A stretch of 64,000 nucleotides of DNA from Telluribacter humicola (lineage in GTDB: Bacteria; Bacteroidota; Bacteroidia; Cytophagales; Spirosomataceae). Both the position numbers and the translations under genes were made by a program. The stretch is from positions 1,488,001-1,552,000 of the forward strand of contig NZ_JAFIQT010000001.1 of assembly GCF_017355935.1 (NCBI RefSeq), read 5' to 3'. Below the pieces are notes generated by a model. That model searched no databases and was not told the origin of the DNA. It saw only the letters and a list, made by a program, of their open reading frames with translations. This document shows positions 1 through 8,237 of this stretch, one piece after another; position 1 is the first letter of the stretch, and the number at the start of each line of letters is the position of its first letter.

Positions 1-396
1 GGCGTAGTACTATATAATATTGATACTATTCGTAGCCGTGCCGATGAGGCCCTGGTACGTCGTATGCAGGCGGTACCTAAGGTAAAAGCGATTATAGAAG
101 AATCCGTAGCTGAGTTTAACGACTGGTCGAAGGAGATGATCGTATCTCCAACTATTCAGAAGCTGAAAAATGCTCTTGAGCAGATTCGTCAGGAGGAAAT
201 GGCCCGCTATATGAAAGGCATGACTGATGCGGAAGCGGCTAAACTGGAGCGGATTACATCCAGCATGATGCAGAAGATCATTAAGCTACCCGTACTCCAG
301 CTAAAAGCAGCCTGTAAGCGTGGTGAAGCCGAGACGCTGATCGACGTGCTGAATGACCTGTTCAACCTGGAAAAACAACCGGAAGAGAAACACTAA
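1..396 (+). CDS. hemA: Glutamyl-tRNA reductase, C-terminal part (5' end outside window)
   Basis: The frame is open from the first base and codes for the last 131 residues of glutamyl-tRNA reductase, which reduces glutamyl-tRNA to glutamate-1-semialdehyde with NADPH at the start of tetrapyrrole (heme) synthesis. What is visible is the helical C-terminal dimerisation domain: the segment around IDTIRSRADEAL, then the IIEESVAEFNDW helix and the IQKLKNALEQIRQEE helix typical of this family. The catalytic and NADPH domains lie to the left of the window. The final residues KQPEEKH are a short charged tail. The gene ends just before a very strong hairpin shared with the convergent gene. Identification is by motif memory; the truncation is due only to the window edge. 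Confidence 0.88.
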   Translation, partial: GVVLYNIDTIRSRADEALVRRMQAVPKVKAIIEESVAEFNDWSKEMIVSPTIQKLKNALEQIRQEEMARYMKGMTDAEAAKLERITSSMMQKIIKLPVLQLKAACKRGEAETLIDVLNDLFNLEKQPEEKH

Positions 397-423
397 TACC
401 AGATAGGTACTAGTATATATAGA

Positions 424-470
424 TACAACAAGAGAGGCCGATCTGATCCAGATCGGCCTCTCTTGTTGTA
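424..470. terminator. Perfect 22-bp stem hairpin between convergent genes
   Basis: Two perfectly complementary 22-base arms (424-445 and 449-470) flank a 3-base loop. Because both hemA and the convergent exporter gene point at it, it probably ends both transcripts. A T-rich tract follows only weakly on either side. Confidence 0.8.
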
Positions 471-486
471 TGTCCACTGCAACCTG

Positions 487-1398
487 TTACAGGTTAATCC
501 CCAACTCCTGGTAGGAAATCAGAATAATAGCAATGACCGCTAGTACCAGCCCCAGCCGGTTGAGTTCGTTGAGGCGTTCGCGAAAGATCAGCCAGGCCGT
601 AGCCGAAGATACCAGCATGGTCAGGATATTATAGATTGGAAATACAAAAGCAGCACTGTTCCCAAAGGCGGCCAGTGCTTTTAGCAGAAAGTACAGCGAC
701 AGAAAGTTGGGTACACCCAGCAGCAGACCACCCGCTATACTACGTGGCAGTAGGCGCTCACCTTGCTGTACCAGACGAAAGACCAGGATGGTAGTTCCCG
801 CTATGATGGCCCCTATACAGGCGATGATCATAAACAGGGTAGTCTGTTCAGGACGGTAGTAGCTCATGCTAAGGTAGTTGATGAGAGTATTATTGGTACC
901 GCTACCCAGGAATACCAGTATAGGAAGCAGCAACAAAAAGGATGCTGAATTTGCAGTACTGGTAGTGGTTGCCTCTTTTTTCTGTATAGCTCCTAATGCC
1001 AGCGCCACCAGTGCTGTAATGAGCCCAAAGTAGTTCCAGAGCGTATAGTCTTTATTGGCATTCCTGAATATAAACAATCCAAACACTACTGGTATCACCA
1101 GCGACATGTTACCTGCCAGCGACGCGGCCGTCACACTGACCTTCTGAGCAGTAAGCCCAATCAGTACGAATACTGTTACGAACAATAGCCCGAGCGACAG
1201 CGTGAGAAGAGTGGGGGATGTGCTCCACCTTACTTCCCTAAACTGAGACCAGTCGTCCATCAGGATCAGGCCGGTAGCTACGCAGGCGTAGTAGTTAAAA
1301 ACAATAGCGTGAAAAGAGTGAACTCCAAAGCGCGGATAAGCCCTCATAATAATATAAAGAGCTACCGTGAATATAACAGCCAGTAAAAAGTAGAGCAT
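487..1398 (-). CDS. EamA-type (DMT superfamily) multispanning transporter
   Basis: A roughly 300-residue hydrophobic protein with about ten predicted membrane helices in two repeated halves, the layout of EamA/drug-metabolite transporters that export or import small metabolites in the inner membrane. The start at 1398 (MLYFLLAVIF) is preferred over the upstream ATG at 1452, because the longer form adds a polar 18-residue leader before the first helix and because a TAACTTTG box at 1457-1450 puts transcription start near 1443, inside the longer frame. The substrate cannot be told from sequence. The gene is convergent with hemA and shares its terminator. Family call is sound; function is generic. 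Confidence 0.8.
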   Translation of the reverse strand: MLYFLLAVIFTVALYIIMRAYPRFGVHSFHAIVFNYYACVATGLILMDDWSQFREVRWSTSPTLLTLSLGLLFVTVFVLIGLTAQKVSVTAASLAGNMSLVIPVVFGLFIFRNANKDYTLWNYFGLITALVALALGAIQKKEATTTSTANSASFLLLLPILVFLGSGTNNTLINYLSMSYYRPEQTTLFMIIACIGAIIAGTTILVFRLVQQGERLLPRSIAGGLLLGVPNFLSLYFLLKALAAFGNSAAFVFPIYNILTMLVSSATAWLIFRERLNELNRLGLVLAVIAIILISYQELGINL

Positions 1399-1449
1399 AG
1401 GTGAGCAGGTTTGGTCGGTTGGAGCCAGTTGCAAGTAAGATGAATGGGG

Positions 1450-1457
1450 CAAAGTTA
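1450..1457 (-). promoter_or_regulatory. Bacteroidota -7 box (TAACTTTG) for the EamA gene
   Basis: On the minus strand the octamer reads TAACTTTG, matching TAnnTTTG. No clear -33 TTTG was found. It predicts a leader of about 45 nt before the start at 1398. Confidence 0.5.
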
Positions 1458-1736
1458 CATACTAAACTATAATCCTGTTGAGCCCGCTCCGATTACTCAA
1501 TTGACCTCCAAAAATTTGTTAGAGAAATGCAAAAGGCTTATGTTTAGAAGCCTTTTGAGGTAGTAGATAGTACTTTGAGTGACTTCCCCGAATTGTAAAA
1601 AAGCATCTGGACGAGTGAATAGGGAAATTGCAACAGTATGCGTGTGAAATCGGATTCCTCCGGTAGGAAAAAGGTTTACGTAACTAGTATTGAACGCCCT
1701 GATTATTAGTAGCTCTCTGTCTTCAACCGTCCGGAT

Positions 1737-4175
1737 ATGATTAAATTTTTTTACTCCCTTGCTATACTTTTTGTACTACTGGGTGCTTCTGCTCAGACTG
1801 TTCAGGCACAAAGCTGTGGTTGTACCACTACTATTACGACCAGCGGTATTTACGACGGCCAGCAGATGAATGTGCAGCCGGGAGATGTAGTATGTATCCA
1901 AGCCGGAAACTATTCCCGACTTCGGTTTCTGAATTTCGTGGGAACCGCTCAGCAACCTATTATTATTAAAAACTGCGGTGGAGCAGTTAATATAGCACAC
2001 TCAACCTACTATGGCGCCCTGGATGTATGGGGCTCCAAGCACGTAAAACTAAGTGGTGCCGGCCATAGCACTACTCCCTATGGTATAGTAATCAGCGGTA
2101 CCGGTAGTGGGGCCAGCGGCTTGGTCTTTGCTGCCAAAACTACGGATATCGAAGTGGACCATCTGGAAATCAGCGGTACCGGCTTCGCAGGTATGCTCAT
2201 CAAGACCGACCCTGCCTGTGACACGACTACCTGGCGGCAGAATTTCTCCATGAACAATGTCGTAGTTCATGATAACTACGTACACCATACAGGTGCCGAG
2301 GGGATCTATATTGGGCACACCAGCTATCAGGGCGTTAACCTCACCTGCAATGGGACGACTGTCACGGCTCTGCCCCACCTGATTTACGGACTCAAAATCT
2401 ATAATAATATAGTAAAAGATACCAAAGCCGATGGTATTCAGTACGCCTGTGCCCCCGATGCGGAGGTATATAATAACCAGGTAGAAACCTATGGTACGGA
2501 GCCCTTTGCCGCCTCTCAGAACATGGGTATCCAGATCGGCGCCGGAGCCGGGGGACTATGCTACAGCAATAAGGTAATCAATGGTACGGGCAATGCTATA
2601 CTGGCAACGGACTTTGTAGGAGGTCTAAAGATCTACAATAACCTCATCGTATCGCCGGAAGGCTACGGTATCTTCACCGATGACCGTACTGTACCTGCTC
2701 AGGCATCGGCTCTTACAATCGTCAACAACACCATCGTATCCCCTGTTAAAGAAACCGTCAGAATGTACGGGAGCCGTACTACCAAGTTGCTGTATAACAA
2801 CCTGCTGGTAGCTCCTCAGAACGGCCTGTATGTGGTATATGGTAGCGGGGCTTCCGGCACCGAAAGTACCAATAGTAAGGTAGCTCAGGTAAGTGAGGCC
2901 AATTTTGCAAATAGCGCTGCTGGTAACTACAACCTGCTGGTAAACTCACCGGCTGTCAACACAGGTACCGATGTGAGTGCCTGGGGCATTACGAGTGACC
3001 TGCAAGGTCGGGTACGGCCACTAGGAGGTACTTTTGATGTAGGGGCTTACGAGTCTGAGCAGAATCCGCCGGTGCTCACTAGCGTTGGAGATATCTCATT
3101 GGTAAAAACAGAGACAGTACAGGTAGCGCTTACTGCCACTGATGCGGATGGAGATCCATTGTCATTCAGTGCGAGTGGCTTACCCGCTTTTGTAACCTTG
3201 TCCCAGCAGGGCAATGGTACTGCCAATCTATCCATTAACCCACAGGGGCAGACGGGTACCTTCCAGTTTACAATTACAGTCAGCGATGGTACGGGCGGAA
3301 CTGCCAGCCAGGTGGTTAATCTGTATGTACTTGATACGCCTGCTTCTCCTCAGCTCTTATTTAGAGTCAATGCCGGAGGAGCTGAGTTGAGTAACTCGGA
3401 GCTGAACTGGTCAATGGATACCCAAACGAGTCCCAGCCCCTATACTAACGTAGCGGCCGCTGCCAGTACACCCGGTACTATGGCAGTTATAACCAATACG
3501 ACAGGCGCACCGACTGAGCTATTTCAGACTACACGTCGCGACAGCCGGGGGGGAGGAAACATGGTATGGGAATTTCCTGTGGCGGCGGCACCCGCTTGGT
3601 ACCGGGTTAACCTGTATTTTGTAGAATCAGTAAGCAGTGTAGCGCGGATATTCAATATCTTACTGGAAGGTAGCACAGTAGCCTCTAACTTCCAGATCCG
3701 GGAAGAAGCAGGCCTCAAGAATGCCCTCAAGAAGACTTTTGATGTACAGGTTACGGACAGTAAGCTAACTATCCTGTTTGAGCGCATCGCCGAAGATCCC
3801 GTAATAAGTGGCATTGAGATACTTGCCCTGGGTACAACGCCATCCGGCGCCCGATTAGGTACTGCTGAATCCGATCTAGGTACGCTAGAAGGTATGTCAG
3901 GTAGAACTGAGGCCGCCGAGCTGACGCTTTATCCTAATCCGGCTATCAGCGAGGTATTTGTAGACCTGGTGGAGACGGACGAAGAAGGAGTTCAGCGGAA
4001 CAGCACAGGCCGGGGTACCTACTATCTGTTGGATAACGCCGGTAAAGTAGTCCGTCAGCTAGCCGGTTCTGAGACCACCCGCTCCATCAATCTGGATAAT
4101 CTGGCAAGTGGTACCTATATTCTTAAAGTAGTTACGCCCGAAAAGGTATATATTCGCAAAGTTGTAAAACAGTAA
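1737..4175 (+). CDS. Secreted right-handed beta-helix protein with malectin-like domain and T9SS sorting signal
   Basis: 812 residues. A Sec signal peptide (residues 1-25, ending QAQ) is followed by a beta-helix region (about 30-440) with repeated Asn-ladder turns such as YNNQVET and IYNNLIV, like pectate-lyase-fold proteins. Next come an Ig/cadherin-like domain (about 442-536, with DADGDPLSF), a malectin-like carbohydrate-binding domain (about 538-696, starting LLFRVNAGG) and a C-terminal T9SS type A sorting domain (about 727-812, LYPNPA and a final KVVKQ). This predicts export to the cell surface or medium and polysaccharide binding or cleavage. Catalytic residues cannot be pinned down, so lyase activity is inference. 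The next gene starts 21 bases after the stop and may be co-transcribed. Confidence 0.82.
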   Translation: MIKFFYSLAILFVLLGASAQTVQAQSCGCTTTITTSGIYDGQQMNVQPGDVVCIQAGNYSRLRFLNFVGTAQQPIIIKNCGGAVNIAHSTYYGALDVWGSKHVKLSGAGHSTTPYGIVISGTGSGASGLVFAAKTTDIEVDHLEISGTGFAGMLIKTDPACDTTTWRQNFSMNNVVVHDNYVHHTGAEGIYIGHTSYQGVNLTCNGTTVTALPHLIYGLKIYNNIVKDTKADGIQYACAPDAEVYNNQVETYGTEPFAASQNMGIQIGAGAGGLCYSNKVINGTGNAILATDFVGGLKIYNNLIVSPEGYGIFTDDRTVPAQASALTIVNNTIVSPVKETVRMYGSRTTKLLYNNLLVAPQNGLYVVYGSGASGTESTNSKVAQVSEANFANSAAGNYNLLVNSPAVNTGTDVSAWGITSDLQGRVRPLGGTFDVGAYESEQNPPVLTSVGDISLVKTETVQVALTATDADGDPLSFSASGLPAFVTLSQQGNGTANLSINPQGQTGTFQFTITVSDGTGGTASQVVNLYVLDTPASPQLLFRVNAGGAELSNSELNWSMDTQTSPSPYTNVAAAASTPGTMAVITNTTGAPTELFQTTRRDSRGGGNMVWEFPVAAAPAWYRVNLYFVESVSSVARIFNILLEGSTVASNFQIREEAGLKNALKKTFDVQVTDSKLTILFERIAEDPVISGIEILALGTTPSGARLGTAESDLGTLEGMSGRTEAAELTLYPNPAISEVFVDLVETDEEGVQRNSTGRGTYYLLDNAGKVVRQLAGSETTRSINLDNLASGTYILKVVTPEKVYIRKVVKQ

Positions 4176-4196
4176 CTACCGAATGGTTACTGCTGA

Positions 4197-4886
4197 ATGA
4201 AGATTGCGATACATTACATAATGCAGAAGACTAGTAACGTACTTACAGAGGAGGTAATAGAGTTAGCCGAGCTGATCTGGGACTACCACCGTCTGAATCA
4301 TACCATTGAAAAGGCCGATTGCATATTTGTGCTGGGAAGTCACGACCCACGGGTAGCCGAAAGAGGCGCCCAGCTCTGGCTGGATGGCTACGCTCCCCTG
4401 CTTATATTCTCCGGTGGGTTGGGTAACTTCACCAAAGAGATCTGGACCGAGCCGGAAGCTGACCAGTTCGCACGCATTGCCCGTGATATGGGAGTACCGG
4501 AAGAGGCCATACTGGTGGAAAACAAATCGACCAATACAGGTGAAAACCTCCAGTTTACCCATCAACTGCTTGCTGAGCGTGGCTTTACTCCTGCGTCGTA
4601 TATAGTGGTACAAAAGCCGAATATGGAGCGACGTGCCTATGCTACCTGCCGGATGTACCTGCCCCATCAGAAGTTAATGGTCACTTCTCCACAGTTGTCT
4701 TTCCGGGAGTACCCTACCGAAGATATTCCGATGGAGCGGGTTATTCATATCATGGTAGGTGACCTGCAGCGTATTCGGGAGTACCCGGCTATGGGTTTTC
4801 AGATTCACCAGGATATTCCTGAGCAGGTATGGAACGCCTGGGAGCGCCTGGTCGAGTTAGGCTTCGACGGACACCTGATGCGGTAG
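4197..4886 (+). CDS. YdcF/DUF218 family protein
   Basis: 229 residues matching the DUF218 (YdcF/SanA) fold: FVLGSHDPRVAERG near residue 42, LIFSGGLGN, an acidic stretch TEPEADQF, then STNTGENL and a late RRAYATC segment, all in the order seen in this family. These proteins are linked to envelope integrity and possibly nucleotide or SAM binding, but their reaction is not established. There is no signal peptide or membrane helix, so it is probably cytoplasmic. An alternative start (MQKTSNV) lies at 4221; 4197 is kept because the extra residues do not look wrong and it sits just downstream of the T9SS protein. Ends before a terminator that belongs to the opposite-strand gene. Confidence 0.78.
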   Translation: MKIAIHYIMQKTSNVLTEEVIELAELIWDYHRLNHTIEKADCIFVLGSHDPRVAERGAQLWLDGYAPLLIFSGGLGNFTKEIWTEPEADQFARIARDMGVPEEAILVENKSTNTGENLQFTHQLLAERGFTPASYIVVQKPNMERRAYATCRMYLPHQKLMVTSPQLSFREYPTEDIPMERVIHIMVGDLQRIREYPAMGFQIHQDIPEQVWNAWERLVELGFDGHLMR

Positions 4887-4904
4887 CTGTAACTCTACAG
4901 ACAT

Positions 4905-4926
4905 AAAAAAAGGAGCCGAAGCTCCT
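4905..4926 (-). terminator. Intrinsic terminator of the fatty-acid-hydroxylase-family gene
   Basis: Arms AGGAGC and GCTCCT (4911-4916, 4921-4926) with a 4-base loop. On the minus strand they are followed by seven T residues (4911-4905), the classical order for a transcript coming from 5642. Confidence 0.75.
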
Positions 4927-4973
4927 GTATAATTACTGGTAAAGCAAGTAAAAGATACATGATGTAGCTAGTA

Positions 4974-5642
4974 CTATAAGCCACGCTCAACAGCCTGACG
5001 CTTTAGATTTTCATCCGCTTTGGGCTCTGTTGTACCAAATACATGATCCCATAGGGGTGATGACACACCCAGCATAGTATCTCCATCTTTATAATGGTGA
5101 ATCGCGTGGTTGATCCAAAGATGCTTAAAAACATTCTTAGGTGGATTGTACGCGTGTACCAGAAAGTGGATCGTCAGATAACCGGCGTAGCCTACCATAA
5201 AGCCCGGGAAAAATGCATAGGACGCTTCCCCCATTAGTACAAAGAATATCCCGAAAAGCATAGCGGCGATCACTATTGCCAGAATAGGAGGCAGAGCCAG
5301 CCGGGTTTTATCTTTAGGGTACTCGTGATGCACACCGTGCATCGTATACTGAAACTTGGCCCGCCCGGGAGTAGTAGGCTCTATGTGATATACACTCCGG
5401 TGAACCCAGTACTCTACAAATGTAAACGTCAATAACCCCAGGAAGAACAGAGAGAGGATCCAGCCGTTGCTCATATCCGTATACGTAAAGGCATACCAGC
5501 CAAATGCAACTGCTATAATCAGGTACATCGAAACCGGAACGGAAATGTGTGTACGTGACAGCCTTTCAAGGATTGGATTTTCAAAGAGCTGTTTTGAACC
5601 TTTATGTTTAGGCTTGGGTGAGGAAATGTAGTCTTTTGCCAT
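4974..5642 (-). CDS. Fatty acid hydroxylase / sterol desaturase family membrane protein
   Basis: 222 residues with about four membrane helices and the histidine clusters of the fatty-acid-hydroxylase superfamily diiron centre: HRSVYH, HGVHHEYP, HFLVH and NHAIHHYKD. Spacing is like that of SCS7/FA2H-type lipid 2-hydroxylases rather than carotenoid ketolases, and Cytophagales are known to carry hydroxylated sphingolipid-like lipids, so a lipid hydroxylase in the inner membrane is the likely role (inference). The N-terminus is polar and Lys-rich. The gene stands alone, with an intrinsic terminator downstream and a long gene-free region upstream. Confidence 0.82.
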   Translation of the reverse strand: MAKDYISSPKPKHKGSKQLFENPILERLSRTHISVPVSMYLIIAVAFGWYAFTYTDMSNGWILSLFFLGLLTFTFVEYWVHRSVYHIEPTTPGRAKFQYTMHGVHHEYPKDKTRLALPPILAIVIAAMLFGIFFVLMGEASYAFFPGFMVGYAGYLTIHFLVHAYNPPKNVFKHLWINHAIHHYKDGDTMLGVSSPLWDHVFGTTEPKADENLKRQAVERGL

Positions 5643-6372
5643 GGCGTTGATGAATTTTATCGGTTGACGAATAAAACTTCTAAGTCAAAAAGCACTTAGA
5701 CAGGCTGTTTTGAATGATTTATCTACAATTGAGCTTTTTATTTGGTTCCTGTTTTACCTGATTTTGTCGTAGTCGAATACCGCTTTCGTGGTGATTATAA
5801 GGTAATAACAAGAGTATAAAGCTTATCCGTCTAGATGTACCCGTTCAGGTAATCAATTGGGGCATCGGGCTCTACAAATATGTGGCTGTTTTTCCTCGTA
5901 AAAGTAAAGTTACTGATCCACTGTAAATTATCATAAGTATATTTGGCTGTTTTATGTAAGGTAGCAGATTGTTGAGATAGAAGTTAAGTGGTCTTACATT
6001 CCTTCATTCAATGCTCATTTACTACCCCTTTCTGAATACATGTACTAAACCAGTATTGTATTGATATTGTTGGAATATACCTGCTCAAGGTTTGATACTA
6101 CTCCTAATTTGCTGAGATATATTATGATTTAAAGGACAGGCCCTGGAAGGAGTGGGCCTGGTCATAGCTTTAAATTCTTTCTCAATGCTTCTACTGGTCC
6201 GTTTCTTGCAAGGAATGTAAGTATAAATAGTAACTATTGCCTATTTAACTATATTTTCCAAAGAATCTTGAAATAGATTCTTTCAAGATTTTATTAATTT
6301 GTGTATATTAGAAAAGTGCAACCTTATACTTTAACTTGGTAGTACTAGTATACATTAGTGACAAGTAGCATT
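5643..6372. other. AT-rich intergenic region, about 730 bases
   Basis: No convincing gene or RNA was found. It is clearly more AT-rich than its surroundings. It holds a GC-rich hairpin at about 6137-6160 (aggccc/gggcct) and a pair of overlapping inverted repeats at 6260-6290 (separate entry). Promoters for the divergent flanking genes must lie here but no clear TAnnTTTG was found. Confidence 0.5.
6260..6290. repeat. Two overlapping, mutually exclusive inverted repeats
   Basis: Stem A pairs 6260-6268 with 6275-6283 (AAAGAATCT/AGATTCTTT). Stem B pairs 6264-6273 with 6281-6290 (AATCTTGAAA/TTTCAAGATT). They share bases, so only one can form at a time. It lies about 80 bases before a small hypothetical gene and could be an operator or an RNA switch; function unknown. 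Confidence 0.55.
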
Positions 6373-6807
6373 ATGAATGCGGTTTCCTACATACTACTTA
6401 TTCTGTCTATACTGAATGTCTCTCTTAAGAGTTCAGAATGTATAGCGATGGATAGAAGTATTGCCGTAAAGAATAGCACAAAAGAAACGCTGTTCCTTGG
6501 TAGTAAGTATGGAGTTAAGTCACATAGCCTCAAAGCTAAGCTACCTACACGCTGTCGGTTTTTGTTTAAGGGATTTGCCTACTATATTTTTGAGTGTGAA
6601 GGCGATACAAGGCCCGCAGAGCCTATCGCTGGACTTAATCCGCACGATTCTGCTGATCAGGAGATAAAGCTAGCCATTGATGATAAATATGGCCCCAGCT
6701 CATTTCTGCATTTCTGGAGCCCTGCTCCCAAGCGATCTTCATTAACCGGTTTACGCAAGTGGGATCATCCGCTTATACCTCTGCCGGTACCTCCTCCTCA
6801 GGTATAG
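6373..6807 (+). CDS. Hypothetical small exported or membrane-anchored protein
   Basis: Not recognised. From the ATG at 6373 the product has 144 residues; a GTG five codons upstream (6358) is an alternative start. The N-terminus has a hydrophobic run (VSYILLILSILNVSL) that could be a signal peptide or anchor, the middle has two cysteines (TRCRF and FECEG) that might form a disulfide, and the C-terminus is Pro-rich (PLIPLPVPPPQV). Composition is AT-richer than neighbours. It lies alone between a long gene-free stretch and the efflux operon. Coding status is plausible because the frame is open and codons look ordinary, but no homologue comes to mind. Confidence 0.45.
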   Translation: MNAVSYILLILSILNVSLKSSECIAMDRSIAVKNSTKETLFLGSKYGVKSHSLKAKLPTRCRFLFKGFAYYIFECEGDTRPAEPIAGLNPHDSADQEIKLAIDDKYGPSSFLHFWSPAPKRSSLTGLRKWDHPLIPLPVPPPQV

Positions 6808-7011
6808 GAGCAGCTCATTTACTAAAGAATACTATTATTCGCCTCCTTCGTACGTAGCGCTGATCGTAGCGATATGGCCTGTCAGGTACGTTGTACCGTG
6901 CTGGTGTCGGTATGGCCTATCTACATAGTATATAATCAGTTTTCGGAGGTGGCTATTCTGGTAGACAATCCCACTAGTCAACTTTTCAACCCATTCTAAA
7001 ATTAAAAAATC

Positions 7012-8175
7012 ATGAGTACCTATCTAAAATTTCCACTACTCCTGTTAGCTATCGGAATAGCCGGTTGTTCAGCGAGCAGCAAGGAAAATGAGAATGCAAA
7101 AAGTGTCGAAAGCACTGTTAAAGTAGTTCCGGTCACCCGACTTGAAGAGAAGAGTACCGATCTGCACCGTGAATACGTAGGAGATATCCATGCCGTAAAG
7201 AATGTGGATATATACGCCCGCGTCAAAGGGTACCTCGAGCAGGTATATGTGGACGAAGGTAAATATGTACGGAAAGGACAGACGCTTTTTAGAATTAATA
7301 ACGAAGAATATGAAGCGGAAGTAGCCTCGGCCAAGGCCAACCTGCAGAGTGCGATAGCCGAAGCCAAAGCAGCACAACTGGAAGTGAACCGGGTAAAGAT
7401 ACTGGTCGACAAAAAGGTAGTAGCCAAAACAGAGCTTGAAGTAGCCCAGGCCCGATATATGGCCGTGGAAGCCCGTATCATGGAGGCCCGTTCTGCTCTC
7501 GCCAATGCCAATATTCGTCTGGCCAATACTTCCATCAAAGCTCCTTTTAGTGGTATCATCAACCGGCTTCCCTACAAGGCAGGTAGTCTGATTGATGAAG
7601 GTACTTTGCTTACATCCCTTTCAGATATCAACACGGTGTACGTGTACTTCGATGTGTCGGAGAAAGAGTACCTTGAGTACGTCAAGGCTAAGCGCCTTAA
7701 CAACGGAAGTCAGAATAAAGAGGTAGATCTTGTGCTTGCCGATGGGTCGCGCTTCGCCAATAAAGGTAAGATTGAAACCATGGAAGGTGAGTTTGATGAA
7801 GGTACCGGTTCTATTGCTTTTCGGGCCATCTTCGCTAATCCGGGCCGCTTGCTGAAGCATGGTTCATCTGGTAAAATACGCCTTACCAATACTATTGATA
7901 ATGCCCTGTTGGTACCACAGAAGGCCGTATTCGAAATACAGGATAAAAACTACGTGTACCTGGTAGATAAGAATAAGCAGGTAAAGATGAAAAGCTTCCA
8001 GCCTAAAACCCGTATAGCGGATTACTATGTCGTTGAGTCTGGCCTTGAGCCGGGTGACGAAATTGTGTATGAAGGTATTCAGAACATTAAGGATGGAGTG
8101 AAGATACAGCCGAAGTATGTATCTGTCGATAGTGTGGAAGTATCAGCCGAGCCGGTGCGTCTGACAGCAAAGTAG
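7012..8175 (+). CDS. RND efflux periplasmic adaptor (membrane fusion lipoprotein)
   Basis: 387 residues. A lipoprotein signal (LLLAIGIAGCSAS, Cys about residue 19) anchors it to the inner membrane on the periplasmic side. The family order is visible: barrel-sandwich half-motif (YVDEGKYVRKGQTLFRIN), an alpha-helical hairpin of Ala/Glu/Lys-rich heptads (about 105-165), second lipoyl half (IKAPFSGIINRLPYKAGSLI), beta-barrel and membrane-proximal domains. It bridges the RND pump and outer-membrane channel encoded immediately downstream (62-base gap). First gene of the operon. No TetR or other regulator is next to it, so control is unknown. Confidence 0.93.
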   Translation: MSTYLKFPLLLLAIGIAGCSASSKENENAKSVESTVKVVPVTRLEEKSTDLHREYVGDIHAVKNVDIYARVKGYLEQVYVDEGKYVRKGQTLFRINNEEYEAEVASAKANLQSAIAEAKAAQLEVNRVKILVDKKVVAKTELEVAQARYMAVEARIMEARSALANANIRLANTSIKAPFSGIINRLPYKAGSLIDEGTLLTSLSDINTVYVYFDVSEKEYLEYVKAKRLNNGSQNKEVDLVLADGSRFANKGKIETMEGEFDEGTGSIAFRAIFANPGRLLKHGSSGKIRLTNTIDNALLVPQKAVFEIQDKNYVYLVDKNKQVKMKSFQPKTRIADYYVVESGLEPGDEIVYEGIQNIKDGVKIQPKYVSVDSVEVSAEPVRLTAK

Positions 8176-8237
8176 TGGAATGATAGAGAGGCCTTTGACC
8201 CGAAGCTAGTTTATTGGTACTTAACTTACTGAATTAA

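Noticed and set aside
1530-1557. 10-bp inverted repeat in the gap before the beta-helix gene
   Set aside because: No T run on either side and no gene end nearby; not supported as a terminator.
6808-7011. Gap before the RND operon searched for a TetR-type regulator or remnant
   Set aside because: No open frame or recognisable fragment found.
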